Below, piece by piece: positions 1 through 9,141 of a stretch of DNA of 64,000 nt. The notes under the pieces are model-generated. The model saw only the letters and a list, made by a program, of their open reading frames with translations, did no database searches and was not told where the DNA came from. The translations under genes and the position numbers were made by a program. Source of the DNA: an uncultured bacterium (GTDB taxonomy: Bacteria; Sysuimicrobiota; Sysuimicrobiia; Sysuimicrobiales; Sysuimicrobiaceae). The DNA lies in contig CALIMJ010000006.1 in the NCBI GenBank assembly GCA_938028835.1, positions 68,759 to 132,758 on the forward strand, given 5' to 3'. Each line of letters starts with the position of its first letter. Position 1 is the first letter of the stretch.

Positions 1-585
1 AGCCAGCTCCCGTGCGAGGTGCGCCTCGGGGTACTGGGTCATGTTGATGACCTCCCACCCCTGGGAGCGGAACCACCGGCTCTCCGCGCGGGTGGAAAAG
101 CGGGGGCCCTGGATCACCACCACCGTCCCCCGCTCGTGCAGGGGGAGGCCCTGCTCCCGCGCCACCTGCGCCACCAGCTGCCGGAGGGTCGGGCAGTAGG
201 GGTCCGCGGAGCTCACGTGGGTGGTCAGGGGACCGTCGTAGAAGGTGTCCGCGCGGCCGGAGGTGCGGTCCACGAACTGGTCACAGAGCACGAAGTCGCC
301 GGGCCGCACGTGAGGCTGCAGGCTGCCCACCGCGCACGGCCCGAACAGCCACCGCACGCCGAGCTGCTTCATGGCCCACACGTTGGCCCGGTAGTTGATC
401 CGGTGGGGCGGGATGGCGTGGGTCCGGCCGTGCCGCGGCAGGAACGCCACGCGCTTGGAGCCCACGCGACCGAGGGTCACCACGTCGCTGGGGGGGCCGT
501 AGGGGGTCTCCACCTTGTGCTCCTCCACGTCGTCCAGCAACCGGTAGAAACCGGAACCGCCAAACACGCCCACGTCTGCCTGCAT
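1..585 (-). CDS. mtnP: S-methyl-5'-thioadenosine phosphorylase (3' end beyond window)
   Basis: Cleaves methylthioadenosine to adenine and methylthioribose-1-phosphate in methionine salvage. The visible 195 codons start at ATG 585 behind a good GGAGAGG ribosome site. They show the family's N-terminal phosphate loop (GVFGGSGFY), the PRHGRTH and PHRINYRANVWA blocks, and the EVINMTQYPEA substrate-site motif, which is typical of MTA phosphorylase rather than purine nucleoside phosphorylase. The gene runs off the left edge, so about the last quarter is missing here. It lies 75 nt downstream of the VWA cluster. With MAT and AhcY elsewhere in the window it fits S-adenosylmethionine recycling. Confidence 0.93.
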   Translation of the reverse strand, partial: MQADVGVFGGSGFYRLLDDVEEHKVETPYGPPSDVVTLGRVGSKRVAFLPRHGRTHAIPPHRINYRANVWAMKQLGVRWLFGPCAVGSLQPHVRPGDFVLCDQFVDRTSGRADTFYDGPLTTHVSSADPYCPTLRQLVAQVAREQGLPLHERGTVVVIQGPRFSTRAESRWFRSQGWEVINMTQYPEAHLARELA

Positions 586-660
586 CGCCTCTCCTCCCGC
601 AGCGCGTCCCACGGGCGGAGGAAGTTCGACGCCAGCCCCGCACAGCCCTTTGCGGCGCGG

Positions 661-3312
661 CTAGGAGCCGTCCCGCTTCAGGCGGGCCACGTACAGCCGG
701 GCCCGCTGCTCGATGTCCGCGTCCGGGGGCGGGCCTGCCCGTGGCCGCCATCGGTCCGCCTCCGCGTACCACGCGTCCGCGGGCGCGGACCGGCGCCGGC
801 CCTCTGCCGCCGCGGCCACCAGGCTGGCCACCGCGGGCACGCGCCGGGCCACCAGCTCCAGCAGGAACAGCACCAGGCTCGCCGTGGCCAGGGCAGGCCA
901 CGCGTCCCGGTGGTGACGGGCATCCGGAGGTGGGGTCATGGCTTCGTGAGGGGTGCGCAGCACGCGGCCGCCCCCGGCTTCGGCCACGCGGGCCAGAAGC
1001 GCTGGGTCCGGCTGCGGGTCGCGTAGCTCGGGCGGGTAGGCCACCGCCACGGGCACGCGGGCCCGGCCCACCACCTGCAGGCCCTGCCACGCGGTGACCA
1101 CCACGGTGTACACGCCCGCACCGGACAGCTCCGCCTCTGCCTCGTACCACCCGGGCCGGGTCTGCCGCAGCACCACGCGCTGTGGAGACAGGGGGCCGGA
1201 CACCGTCCCCTCCACCCGCAGTCCATCTAGGTAGTCGCCCGCCTCGTCGCGCGCGTCCAGCCCGATCCGCAGGCGCGCACCCCGCAGCTCCGTCCGTACG
1301 TCCAGCCGGCCGCGGTCCAGGCGTGCGGCCCAGCGCACCACCTGGGACCAGAACCGCGCGAAGGAGGGCCACGACTGCCACTCCACGGACCAGCGCGGGA
1401 CCGCGTCCGACGTGAACGCCACCGCGCGTCCGAGCCCGTAACGCCAGCTGGCCAGGACGGGGTCCTTGTGGGGGGAGACGAGTTCCGCCTGCGCGGCAGG
1501 CTTGGTGCTGGTGGCCACGTACCCGCGCAGGGCGGGGGTGGGGCCGAGACCCCTCAGGAGCTCCCCCGGCCGCCGCTGTGGGACGAACCGCTCTTCCACC
1601 AGGTAGGAACGCGCCGAAAGCAGCGCCTCGGTCACGAAGATCTGGGGGAGCGCGTAGGTGTCCCGGGCCACGTAGTGCCGCCCGCCCCCCCAGCTGCTGA
1701 GCGCCCGCATGAAGGCCAGGTCCGCGTCCCTGCCCACGGACACCGCGCTCACGGTGATGCGCTCGGACCGCATCCTCCGCACCCACCCCTCGAAGTCGCC
1801 CGGGTCCGTCTGACCGTCGGACAGCACGATCACATGCCGGACCTGGGCCTCCACGCGGCGGAGGGCCTCGTACGCGGCCCGCAGGGCGGGAAGCAGGTCG
1901 GTACCGCCGCCCGCCCGCAGCCCTGCCACCTGCGCCACGATGCGGTCCCGGTCCCGCGCGGGCACCAGGGGCACCAGCCACCGATAGGCCTGATCAAACT
2001 GGATCACGCCTACCAGGTCGCGGTCGCCCAACAGGTCCACCACGGAACGCGCCACCTCTTTGGCCAGCTCCACCTTGGCGGTCTCGGTCCCCACCCCGCC
2101 CATGCTCCCGGAGGTGTCCAGGACCAGCACCAGCGCCATGCTGGGCAGTGCCACGCGGTGCTGCACCTCCATGGAGACCGGGAGCGCCTCCTCCAGGGGC
2201 GTGCGGGCATAGCCACCCACACCGAAGCTCCGGGGACCTCCCACCACCACCAGCCCTCCCCCCAGGTCCCGCACGTAGTCCCGCAGCGCCTCCATCTGCG
2301 GCCGCGCGAGCCCCAACGCGGGGACGTCCTCCAGCACCACCGCCTCGTACCGCGCTAGGCCCGCCGCGGTGCCCGGCAGCTGATGTGCCGCCACCCGGTG
2401 CACCACGAACCCCTGCGCCCGCAGCACGTCCGCCACCCGACCCGTTCCCGCGTACAGGACCTCCGGAGGGCCCAGGACGGGCACCACCGCCCGGCCCACG
2501 TTGTTGTCCGGGACCCCGTCCCGTGCCGGCCGCGCGCGTACCTGCACGTCGAGCCACCCTGCGCGGGCGGCCACCACGGACAGCTCCACCAGGGTCCTGC
2601 CGGCCCGGGCCTGCACCGTCCGACGCTGGGTCAGGGTTCCGTTCACCCACAGCTCTAGCGCCACCGGTTGCGGGACCGTAGAACGCAACCGGACCCACAC
2701 CCGCACCCGCTCACCCACCGCGGTGCCTGCGGGCGCCGAGAGATCCTCCACCACCACCTCCGGAGAAGCCGGCCGCAGCAGGGGAACTGCGTGGACCTCC
2801 ACGCCCGCGGCGTGGGCCTCCCGCGCCGCGTCCACCGCCCCGCCCGCGTGGTCGGCGCCGTCGCTCAGCACCACCACGCGCCGGACGCCTTCCCCCTGCA
2901 GCAGCGACGCGCTCACGCGGATGGCCGCGCCGATGTCGGTGTCGTACGGCCTCGGTCTCTGGCTGGGCCGCAGCTCCCCAGCCTCCGACGGCGCCCGCTC
3001 CGCCACCGCGGCTCCGCCGAAGGTTACCAGCCCCACGCGGTCCTGGGGACGGCGGTGCCGCAGGGCCTCGCGTACGAACTGCTCCGCCCACCGGGCTTGG
3101 TCCGGCAGCACGCTGTCGGACCGGTCCAGGGCGAACACCACCTGCAGCGGCGCCTTCCGGTCGGACACCTGCAGGCCGGCCAGGGCCAGTACTGCCAGGC
3201 CCAGGCTGCCCAGCCGCAGCACCGCCAGGTGGCGGCCGCGTCCCACCCCGCGCCGCCACACCCACGGCAGCAACACCAGCAGCATCAGGGCCCACGGCCA
3301 CGAGAAGCGCAT
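661..3312 (-). CDS. Large membrane protein with two VWA-type domains flanking a glutamine-amidotransferase-like domain
   Basis: The product is 883 aa, starting at ATG 3312, whose A overlaps the last base of the preceding stop (TGATG). It has N-terminal membrane helices (about residues 4-45) and a first VWA-like domain with a DxSxS-type motif (DRSDS). A class-I amidotransferase-like fold follows (GGGLVVVGGPRSFG region, no obvious catalytic Cys), then a second VWA with a canonical MIDAS (DTSGSM) and a later LSDGQTD block. A C-terminal helix precedes a charged tail. It is the last gene of the MoxR/DUF58/VWA cluster. The architecture is known in such clusters, but no reaction is established. Probably membrane-anchored, with domains exposed outside the cytoplasm. 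Confidence 0.85.
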   Translation of the reverse strand: MRFSWPWALMLLVLLPWVWRRGVGRGRHLAVLRLGSLGLAVLALAGLQVSDRKAPLQVVFALDRSDSVLPDQARWAEQFVREALRHRRPQDRVGLVTFGGAAVAERAPSEAGELRPSQRPRPYDTDIGAAIRVSASLLQGEGVRRVVVLSDGADHAGGAVDAAREAHAAGVEVHAVPLLRPASPEVVVEDLSAPAGTAVGERVRVWVRLRSTVPQPVALELWVNGTLTQRRTVQARAGRTLVELSVVAARAGWLDVQVRARPARDGVPDNNVGRAVVPVLGPPEVLYAGTGRVADVLRAQGFVVHRVAAHQLPGTAAGLARYEAVVLEDVPALGLARPQMEALRDYVRDLGGGLVVVGGPRSFGVGGYARTPLEEALPVSMEVQHRVALPSMALVLVLDTSGSMGGVGTETAKVELAKEVARSVVDLLGDRDLVGVIQFDQAYRWLVPLVPARDRDRIVAQVAGLRAGGGTDLLPALRAAYEALRRVEAQVRHVIVLSDGQTDPGDFEGWVRRMRSERITVSAVSVGRDADLAFMRALSSWGGGRHYVARDTYALPQIFVTEALLSARSYLVEERFVPQRRPGELLRGLGPTPALRGYVATSTKPAAQAELVSPHKDPVLASWRYGLGRAVAFTSDAVPRWSVEWQSWPSFARFWSQVVRWAARLDRGRLDVRTELRGARLRIGLDARDEAGDYLDGLRVEGTVSGPLSPQRVVLRQTRPGWYEAEAELSGAGVYTVVVTAWQGLQVVGRARVPVAVAYPPELRDPQPDPALLARVAEAGGGRVLRTPHEAMTPPPDARHHRDAWPALATASLVLFLLELVARRVPAVASLVAAAAEGRRRSAPADAWYAEADRWRPRAGPPPDADIEQRARLYVARLKRDGS

Positions 3313-5039
3313 CAGGTCCTCCCGCCCCGCGCCTGACCGGAGAACAGCCACCACTCCGCCACCAGCAGGGCCACGAACATCCCCACCAACCACCGCCCCC
3401 AGTCCTCCACCGGCACCCTCTGCGGGGGGACCGCCGGGGCGGAAGAAGCCACCGTGGCGGACCCCACCGGCGGGTGTACGGCCCACACCCTGCGGGCGGG
3501 ACCCGCTTCCAGCACGTACACGCCCGCCCGGTCGAAGGCCGGGAGGACGAACCGGCCTGCCGCGGCACGCAGGTGCCGCGACCCGTCAGGGCCGTGCAGC
3601 ACCGCCTCCTGCAACCCTCCGGCCGGGACGGACACCGTACTGCCCGCCTCCACCTGAGAGCTCGTGGGGCCCGCCAGCCAGTCCACCACGTTGGCCAGCA
3701 GGATGGGGAACTCCGGCCGCAACGCCAGCTCGGAGTCCGAAGGCGAAAACGGGAGCAGGACGGCACGCAAGCCCTCCGCCTCGTAGGCCCACAGCAGCGG
3801 AGCCTCGCCTTCCGCGAGCACCTCCCCCGCGTGCGGCTGCACGGGCCAAGCCCGGGTTACGCGGGATCCCGTCAGGTCCACGAACCGCAGCAGCGGGTGG
3901 GTCCGGGACTGGAAACGCACCACGTCCTCGCGGACCGTCCCCAGCGCGCGCACCGGCAGGTTCGTCGGCACGCTAGCTACCAGCACGTAGTTGCCGGGCG
4001 GAAGCGCGGCCCGCACCCGGTGAACCACCACCACGTCAAACCGTCCCCACACCCGCGGGTCCGGGGTCTCCTGGCGATCCGGTTCTCCCGCCACGGCCCG
4101 CAGGCCAGCCTCCAGGAAAGGGTCGGGCGGGCCCACCCACAGCACCCGCGGCCGCGGAAGCCGGGTGCCCAGCGCCACGAACCGGTCCGTGACCGGAAGC
4201 GCGTCGTGCGGGACGATCCTGGCCTCCGCCCACAGGCCCGCGGGTACTGTGGCAGCCACGCTGGTCTGCTGCCCGGGCTGGACCCGGGCGGCGAGGCGGG
4301 CTGCCGGTTGGTCCTCCACCAGCACCGTCACCGGAACCCACCGCACCACAGGAGTGCCGTTGCGTACGGTGACGGTCACCCGCATGCGGTCGCCCGGAAG
4401 GGGGCTCGCCACCACGCCCGTGATGGCCACGTCCTCCAGGGAGCCCCCGAAGACCGAGGAGTGCGCACCGGACACCGGCCGGTCGGAGAACACGTACACA
4501 GCAGCGGACGGGCTCATGGACTTGGCCACCGCCACCGCCGCCTCCAGGTCCGAGGGTCCGTCCGTGGGGCGCAGCGCCCGCACCGCCGCCACCGCGTCGG
4601 ACCGGCTCGTCGTGAGGGGCTGGATCACCCTCGGGGACCGCGCCGCAGCCACCATCCCCACCCGGACCCCGCGGAGCCCGTCCAAAAGCTTCAGCGCGGC
4701 CTCGCGGGCAGCCTCGAACCGGCTGGGCCGCACGTCGGTGGCCTGCATCCTCAACCCCACGTCCAGCACCACCACCACGTCCACCGCGCCTGCGGTGGAG
4801 CGCTGCGGCCGCGCGAGGCTCAGCGCGGCAGCGGCCACAGCGAACACCTGCACCAGCAGCAGGACGTTGCGCTCGAACCGGCGCAGGGGGCGCTGGCGCA
4901 CCTGCTCGCGCAGGCTCCGCCGCCACAGCACCAAACTGGGGACCACCACCGACACCCGTCGGGGCCGCAGCCAGTACAGGAGAACCACCAGGGGGATGGC
5001 GGTCAGCCACCACAGGCCCGAGGGGCTCAAAAACGACAT
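3312..5039 (-). CDS. BatA/VWA-domain membrane protein with degenerate MIDAS
   Basis: The product is 575 aa, ATG start. The N-terminus matches the BatA aerotolerance-type membrane domain: a helix near residues 8-24 followed by basic PRRVS. A second helix near residue 60 precedes a VWA fold, and a C-terminal helix (about 545-565) precedes a short basic tail. In the VWA domain the metal-binding DxSxS is replaced by DVGLR, so divalent-metal adhesion is unlikely. It sits 13 nt after the DUF58 gene and overlaps the next gene by one base, so it is part of the same operon. Family knowledge places such proteins as partners of MoxR ATPases. The substrate is unknown. Confidence 0.82.
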   Translation of the reverse strand: MSFLSPSGLWWLTAIPLVVLLYWLRPRRVSVVVPSLVLWRRSLREQVRQRPLRRFERNVLLLVQVFAVAAAALSLARPQRSTAGAVDVVVVLDVGLRMQATDVRPSRFEAAREAALKLLDGLRGVRVGMVAAARSPRVIQPLTTSRSDAVAAVRALRPTDGPSDLEAAVAVAKSMSPSAAVYVFSDRPVSGAHSSVFGGSLEDVAITGVVASPLPGDRMRVTVTVRNGTPVVRWVPVTVLVEDQPAARLAARVQPGQQTSVAATVPAGLWAEARIVPHDALPVTDRFVALGTRLPRPRVLWVGPPDPFLEAGLRAVAGEPDRQETPDPRVWGRFDVVVVHRVRAALPPGNYVLVASVPTNLPVRALGTVREDVVRFQSRTHPLLRFVDLTGSRVTRAWPVQPHAGEVLAEGEAPLLWAYEAEGLRAVLLPFSPSDSELALRPEFPILLANVVDWLAGPTSSQVEAGSTVSVPAGGLQEAVLHGPDGSRHLRAAAGRFVLPAFDRAGVYVLEAGPARRVWAVHPPVGSATVASSAPAVPPQRVPVEDWGRWLVGMFVALLVAEWWLFSGQARGGRT

Positions 5040-5052
5040 CTCGACCGCTCGA

Positions 5053-5916
5053 CTACGTCACCCACCCCGCCTGCTTTAGGTACCGCAGCACCAGATCCTC
5101 CACCGGCAGCGCCGTGGTGGCCCGCACGTAGGCCATGCCGTGACGGGCGCAGAAGGCCCGCACCGATTCCAGGAACGCATCCCGCTGTGCGACGAACTCG
5201 GCCACCATCCGGCTGTCCACGGTCACCTCCAGGGACTCCCCGGTCTCCACGTCCACCAGCCGCAGCTCCCCGGTGACCGGAGGAGCTAGGTCCTCCTCTG
5301 CGAGCAGGTGGACCACGAACACCTCCAGACCCTCGTGGCGCAACCGAAGCAGGAAAGCCTGGAACCCCCGGGGGTCCAGCAGATCGCTCACCGCCACCAC
5401 CAGGCCCCGGCGGCGGGGCGCGAACCGCTTCGCCGCCTCCTCCAGCTCCGTGGGTCCGTGGGCCTGCTCGGCTTCCAGGAAGCGGAAGAGGTGGTGCGCG
5501 TGGGCCCTGCCGCGCCGCGGGGGGAGCGCCCGCACGGCGCTCCCGTGCAGCGCGGCGGCGCCCACCCGGTCCCCGTTAGCCAGCGCCACGTAGCCGAGCG
5601 CCGCCGCCAGACGCTTGGCGTAGTCCAGCTTGGCAGGCTGCCCGAAGCGCATGGACGCACTGGCGTCCACCAACAGGTGCACGTCCCTGTCCTCTTCCTC
5701 CTCGAAGAGCTTGACGAACAGTCGGTCCAGGCGCGCGTAGATGTTCCAGTCCACGTACCGCCAGTCATCGCCCACCTGGTAGGCGCGGTGATCGGAGAAC
5801 TCCAGGCCCCGACCGAGGGTCCGGCTGCGACGCTCCCCAGCCGGCCCCCGCGTCTTTCGCCGCGCCACGAGGCGGAGGCGTTCGAGCTTTTCGAGGAACG
5901 CCGGCTCCAGCAGCAC
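5053..5916 (-). CDS. DUF58 domain-containing protein
   Basis: The product is 287 aa with a GTG start 7 nt after the MoxR stop. It carries the DUF58 hallmark: a basic N-terminal stretch, then GRGLEFSDHRAYQVGDDWRYVDW followed (after a short NIYARLDRLFVK block) by a VWA-like core with DASAS as a DxSxS metal motif. DUF58 proteins are regularly encoded next to MoxR AAA+ ATPases and VWA membrane proteins, exactly as here. They are thought to act as chaperone or assembly partners of the ATPase. The protein looks soluble, with no membrane helix. The GTG start is supported by spacing rather than by a strong Shine-Dalgarno. Confidence 0.9.
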   Translation of the reverse strand: MLLEPAFLEKLERLRLVARRKTRGPAGERRSRTLGRGLEFSDHRAYQVGDDWRYVDWNIYARLDRLFVKLFEEEEDRDVHLLVDASASMRFGQPAKLDYAKRLAAALGYVALANGDRVGAAALHGSAVRALPPRRGRAHAHHLFRFLEAEQAHGPTELEEAAKRFAPRRRGLVVAVSDLLDPRGFQAFLLRLRHEGLEVFVVHLLAEEDLAPPVTGELRLVDVETGESLEVTVDSRMVAEFVAQRDAFLESVRAFCARHGMAYVRATTALPVEDLVLRYLKQAGWVT

Positions 5917-5923
5917 CGAAACC

Positions 5924-6925
5924 TTAGGACCCCGCGGACGCCGCGGCGACCTCGGGGACCTCCTCCACCACGTCCCGAACCACCTGGTCGGCCTCCACGC
6001 CCTCCGCGTCCGCCTCGAAGTTCAGCAGCAGGCGATGCCGGAGGGCAGGGAGTGCCAAGGCCCTCACGTCCTCCACGCTGGCGTGGGCGCGGCCGTGCAC
6101 CAGGGCCCTCGCCTTGGCGGCCAGCAGCAGGGCCTGAGCACCCCGCGGGCTCGCGCCGTACCGCACCCAGCGGCGGGCGGCGCGCGCAGGCCGCGGGCCC
6201 TGGGGGTGCGTGGCCTCCACCAGGCGGGCCACGTACGCCTGCACGTGCGGGGCAGCCAGGACCTCCCGCACCAGGGCCTGCATCCGCAGCACCGTCTGCG
6301 CGTCCGCCACGGGTTGGGCTTCGGGAACCCGGGAGCCCGTGGTCCGTTCCAGGATCTCCACCACGGACTCCGTGTCAGGGAACGGCACCCGCAGCTTGAA
6401 CAGGAAACGGTCCAGCTGGGCCTCCGGGAGCGGGTAAGTGCCCTCCATCTCGATGGGGTTCTGGGTCGCCAGCACGAAGAACGGCCGCTCGAGGGGGTAG
6501 GAAACCCCTGCCACCGTCACCGCGTACTCCTGCATGGCCTCCAGGAGGGCAGACTGGGTCTTGGGCGTGGCCCGATTGATCTCATCCGCCAGGACGATCT
6601 GCGAGAAGATGGGGCCGCGCTGGAAGGTGAGAGCGCGCCGTCCCTCCGGGTCCTGCACCAGCACGTTCGTCCCCACCACGTCCGCGGGCATCAGGTCGGG
6701 GGTGAACTGGATCCGGGAGAACTTCAGCTCCAGCACGCGCGCCAGCGCCTTCACCAGCAGCGTCTTGCCTACCCCCGGCACGCCTTCCAGCAGCACGTGG
6801 CCGCCGCAGAACACGGCCAGCAGCACGCCCTCCACCACCTCGCCGTGGCCCACCACCACGCGGCCCAGCTCCTGGCGGATGCGGTGGTACAGGGACTGGA
6901 ACTCCTGGATGTCCAAGGGCCCCAC
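5924..6925 (-). CDS. MoxR-family AAA+ ATPase
   Basis: The product is 333 aa. A Walker A motif (GVPGVGKT) lies near residue 50 and a Walker B motif (VLADEINRA) near 110, followed by the sensor/arginine-finger block and the C-terminal lid typical of MoxR/RavA-like ATPases. It probably acts as a metal-insertion or folding chaperone for the VWA-domain proteins encoded directly downstream. The GTG start lies 7 nt after the TAG of the preceding gene and follows a GGGAAG element; it is the first in-frame start in a good position. The gene sits centrally in a seven-gene run. Confidence 0.93.
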   Translation of the reverse strand: MGPLDIQEFQSLYHRIRQELGRVVVGHGEVVEGVLLAVFCGGHVLLEGVPGVGKTLLVKALARVLELKFSRIQFTPDLMPADVVGTNVLVQDPEGRRALTFQRGPIFSQIVLADEINRATPKTQSALLEAMQEYAVTVAGVSYPLERPFFVLATQNPIEMEGTYPLPEAQLDRFLFKLRVPFPDTESVVEILERTTGSRVPEAQPVADAQTVLRMQALVREVLAAPHVQAYVARLVEATHPQGPRPARAARRWVRYGASPRGAQALLLAAKARALVHGRAHASVEDVRALALPALRHRLLLNFEADAEGVEADQVVRDVVEEVPEVAAASAGS

Positions 6926-6932
6926 CTTCCCG

Positions 6933-8453
6933 CTATGGGCCTAACCCCGCCAACTCCGCGAAGTAATGCCGGACCCAATCCCGGTAGGGAGCGGGCACGC
7001 GCTGCGCCCGCAGCACGTCATCCACCTGGCGCACGAGGCGGGTGGGGACAGCTGCCGCCCGCGTGCGCGGTTCGCCGCCTGCCGCGGGCGCCCGCACGCG
7101 TCCCGCGTACACCTTGCCCTCTCCCGGCTGCCCCCGGAGCTCTTCGGGCCGGCGCTGCGCCCGCAGCCGCGGGGTCGGTGGCCCGATCTTTTCCGGGACC
7201 TGCCCCACTCCCGGCTCCAGGCCGTACTGCGGGCCCTCCCACGGCCACGCCTCTGAGTCCCGCCGTTCGCCTGGAGTCCCCGGTCGGTTCCGAGGCATCT
7301 CGGGGTACCTGATCGGTCGCTCGTGGGCTGCCTCCGGATCCGCGGCTCCGTGCAAGGCCTGAGCGATGCTCAGGCTCGACGCCTCCACCTCCTGCTGGTG
7401 CTTTGCCAGCATCCCCTCCTCCTCCAAAAGGCGCGCTAGCTCCCGGAAAGCCTCCTCCGCCCGGCCCACCGCTTCCCGGGCGCCGGTCCGGTCCTGTGCC
7501 CGAAGCTTCCGCCGGGCCTCCCGCAGGGCGGCGTGGGCGGGAGACTCCGGCCGAAGCGGCGAAGTGGCCTCCAGCCTGGTCAAGGCCCGGAGCACGCGCT
7601 CGGTCTGCTCCGCGGACAGCGACACCTCCTCCAGCACCCGGCCCAGCCCCGCAAGTTCCCGCTCCAGCGCCCGGACAGCCCACGGGTGCACCTGCGATCC
7701 CTCAGGGCCGGGCGGCGCGCCCTGCCCCTCTGCCTGGGCCCGAAGCCTCCCGCGCGCCGCTCCGACCTCCGCCGCCAGCCGCGAAAGCTGCCGCCGGGCC
7801 AGCTCCAGAGTGGCCCTCGGGGAGGCCAGCGCGCCGGCGCCCTGCTGCACGTTCCGGGCGCTCCACAGCGCCTCCCGCCAACCGCGCCAACGTGCTTCCC
7901 GTTCCCACTCCCGTGCCAGGTCCTGCAGCCTGCGGCCCTCCTGCTTCAGCGTGTTCGCCACCCGGCGCGCAGGGGTGTTCGGCAACGTGCTGCCGGTCAT
8001 CGCCAGGTCCCACGCCACCACGCACGCCGCCAGCGCCACCACCGCCCGCCACCGGGCAGGACGGAGGGGGATAGCCTCCCGCAACCGCACCTCAGCCGCG
8101 GCTCGCTGCACGTCCCGCAGGAAGTGATCCAAAAGCCGTGACGGACCGGCACCCCCGACCGCCACGTACGTGGCCATCCGGTCCTGCAGGGCGCAGCGCC
8201 GGTCCAGCCAGTGTGCCGCCTCCATCGCGGTGGGCCGCACGAGCAGCCGCGTGCCCAAGGCGACGATGCCGGCGCCGGATGTCACCACCAGGAAAGCCCA
8301 CTCCAAGTGCGCCGAGTACGGAAACACGAGGGTGCCCGCCTGCGCCCCCAAAGCCGCCAGAAGCAGCCACAGGGCTGCCGTCTCGCCCGCGTACAGCGCC
8401 CGCCGCCACGCAAGCCGCCGCCGGGCCGCCAGAAGCAGCCGGTCGGGATTCAC
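6933..8453 (-). CDS. Membrane-anchored coiled-coil protein of unknown function
   Basis: The product is 506 aa with a GTG start one base after the stop of the preceding permease gene. Two closely spaced N-terminal membrane segments (about residues 25-65) are followed by a soluble stretch, a further helix near 130-150, and then a long Arg/Glu/Ala-rich region (about 160-370) with heptad-like coiled-coil character. A Pro/Arg-rich linker follows, and the conserved-looking end is RDWVRHYFAEL. I do not recognise a named family. Similar proteins with an N-terminal membrane pair plus coiled coil occur in MoxR/DUF58/VWA clusters, so it is probably a structural partner of the complex. Confidence 0.7.
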   Translation of the reverse strand: MNPDRLLLAARRRLAWRRALYAGETAALWLLLAALGAQAGTLVFPYSAHLEWAFLVVTSGAGIVALGTRLLVRPTAMEAAHWLDRRCALQDRMATYVAVGGAGPSRLLDHFLRDVQRAAAEVRLREAIPLRPARWRAVVALAACVVAWDLAMTGSTLPNTPARRVANTLKQEGRRLQDLAREWEREARWRGWREALWSARNVQQGAGALASPRATLELARRQLSRLAAEVGAARGRLRAQAEGQGAPPGPEGSQVHPWAVRALERELAGLGRVLEEVSLSAEQTERVLRALTRLEATSPLRPESPAHAALREARRKLRAQDRTGAREAVGRAEEAFRELARLLEEEGMLAKHQQEVEASSLSIAQALHGAADPEAAHERPIRYPEMPRNRPGTPGERRDSEAWPWEGPQYGLEPGVGQVPEKIGPPTPRLRAQRRPEELRGQPGEGKVYAGRVRAPAAGGEPRTRAAAVPTRLVRQVDDVLRAQRVPAPYRDWVRHYFAELAGLGP

Positions 8454-8454
8454 G

Positions 8455-9141
8455 CTAGACCTCCTCCCGCAGGCGCGGAATCCGGCGGCTTACCGCCCAC
8501 AGGCTCAGAACGCCCAAGCCCACAAACGAAGCCGCGCAGGTCGCCCGGGCCCAGCCCGGCGCCAGGGGTCGCACCGCGTGAGCCGGATGCCACGGCCACG
8601 ACCCCACGAGTCCCGCACCGGCCAGGAACACCACGATCCCGCCCCACAGCAGCACCGACCGGGAGACTTCTGACTCCACGGTCACCCCGAGCCAGGTGGC
8701 GAAGCCGCCAAAGCCCCAGCTGACCGCCAGCAGGACCGCGGCCTGCGCCAAGCTCTCCTGCCAGGGGCCCGTCCGCAGGGCCTGCAGGAACAGCAGGACG
8801 GGCCAGGCGCCCGCGGTGCACACGGTAGCGAAGGCCGCGTTGCTCAGGCCCTTGCCCCACGCGATCTCTGCGGCGGAAAACGGGGCGGCCGCGAGGTCCA
8901 GCACCCCTTTCTCACCAGGGAACGCGATCTCCCCGCCCGCGGCGGCCGTGACCAGGTAGACTACCACCACCAGCAGGCCCACCGACGCCACCCACATGGG
9001 GGACTCCCCGCCGCGCTCGGGCCCCGTGCCAAGCAGGCCCACTAGCCACAGGGCCGCCACAAAGGCCGCCTGGACGGCCAACCCCTTGTGCGTCCCCAAC
9101 CGCGCGCGTAGGTCTCCGCGGACGATGGCCAGGCTGTTCAC
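8455..9141 (-). CDS. ABC-2-type membrane permease-like protein
   Basis: The product is 228 aa. The GTG start at 9141 shares four bases (GTGA) with the stop of the preceding gene; a longer reading from 9168 would overlap that gene by 31 nt and is less likely. Five to six hydrophobic segments and an EKGVLDLAAAPFSAAEIAWGK loop resemble ABC-2 exporter permeases. No ATP-binding subunit is encoded anywhere in this cluster, so it either borrows an ATPase encoded elsewhere or is a non-transport membrane partner of the MoxR/VWA complex. Confidence 0.65.
   Translation of the reverse strand: MNSLAIVRGDLRARLGTHKGLAVQAAFVAALWLVGLLGTGPERGGESPMWVASVGLLVVVVYLVTAAAGGEIAFPGEKGVLDLAAAPFSAAEIAWGKGLSNAAFATVCTAGAWPVLLFLQALRTGPWQESLAQAAVLLAVSWGFGGFATWLGVTVESEVSRSVLLWGGIVVFLAGAGLVGSWPWHPAHAVRPLAPGWARATCAASFVGLGVLSLWAVSRRIPRLREEV

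Noticed and set aside
19-1026. Long plus-strand open frame at the left edge
   Set aside because: It is the reverse of mtnP and of the VWA gene; composition is Arg/Pro/His-rich shadow sequence without motifs.
3474-5276. 600-codon plus-strand frame
   Set aside because: Lies opposite the BatA-like and DUF58 genes; His/Arg/Gln-rich, no domain, typical of high-G+C antisense frames.
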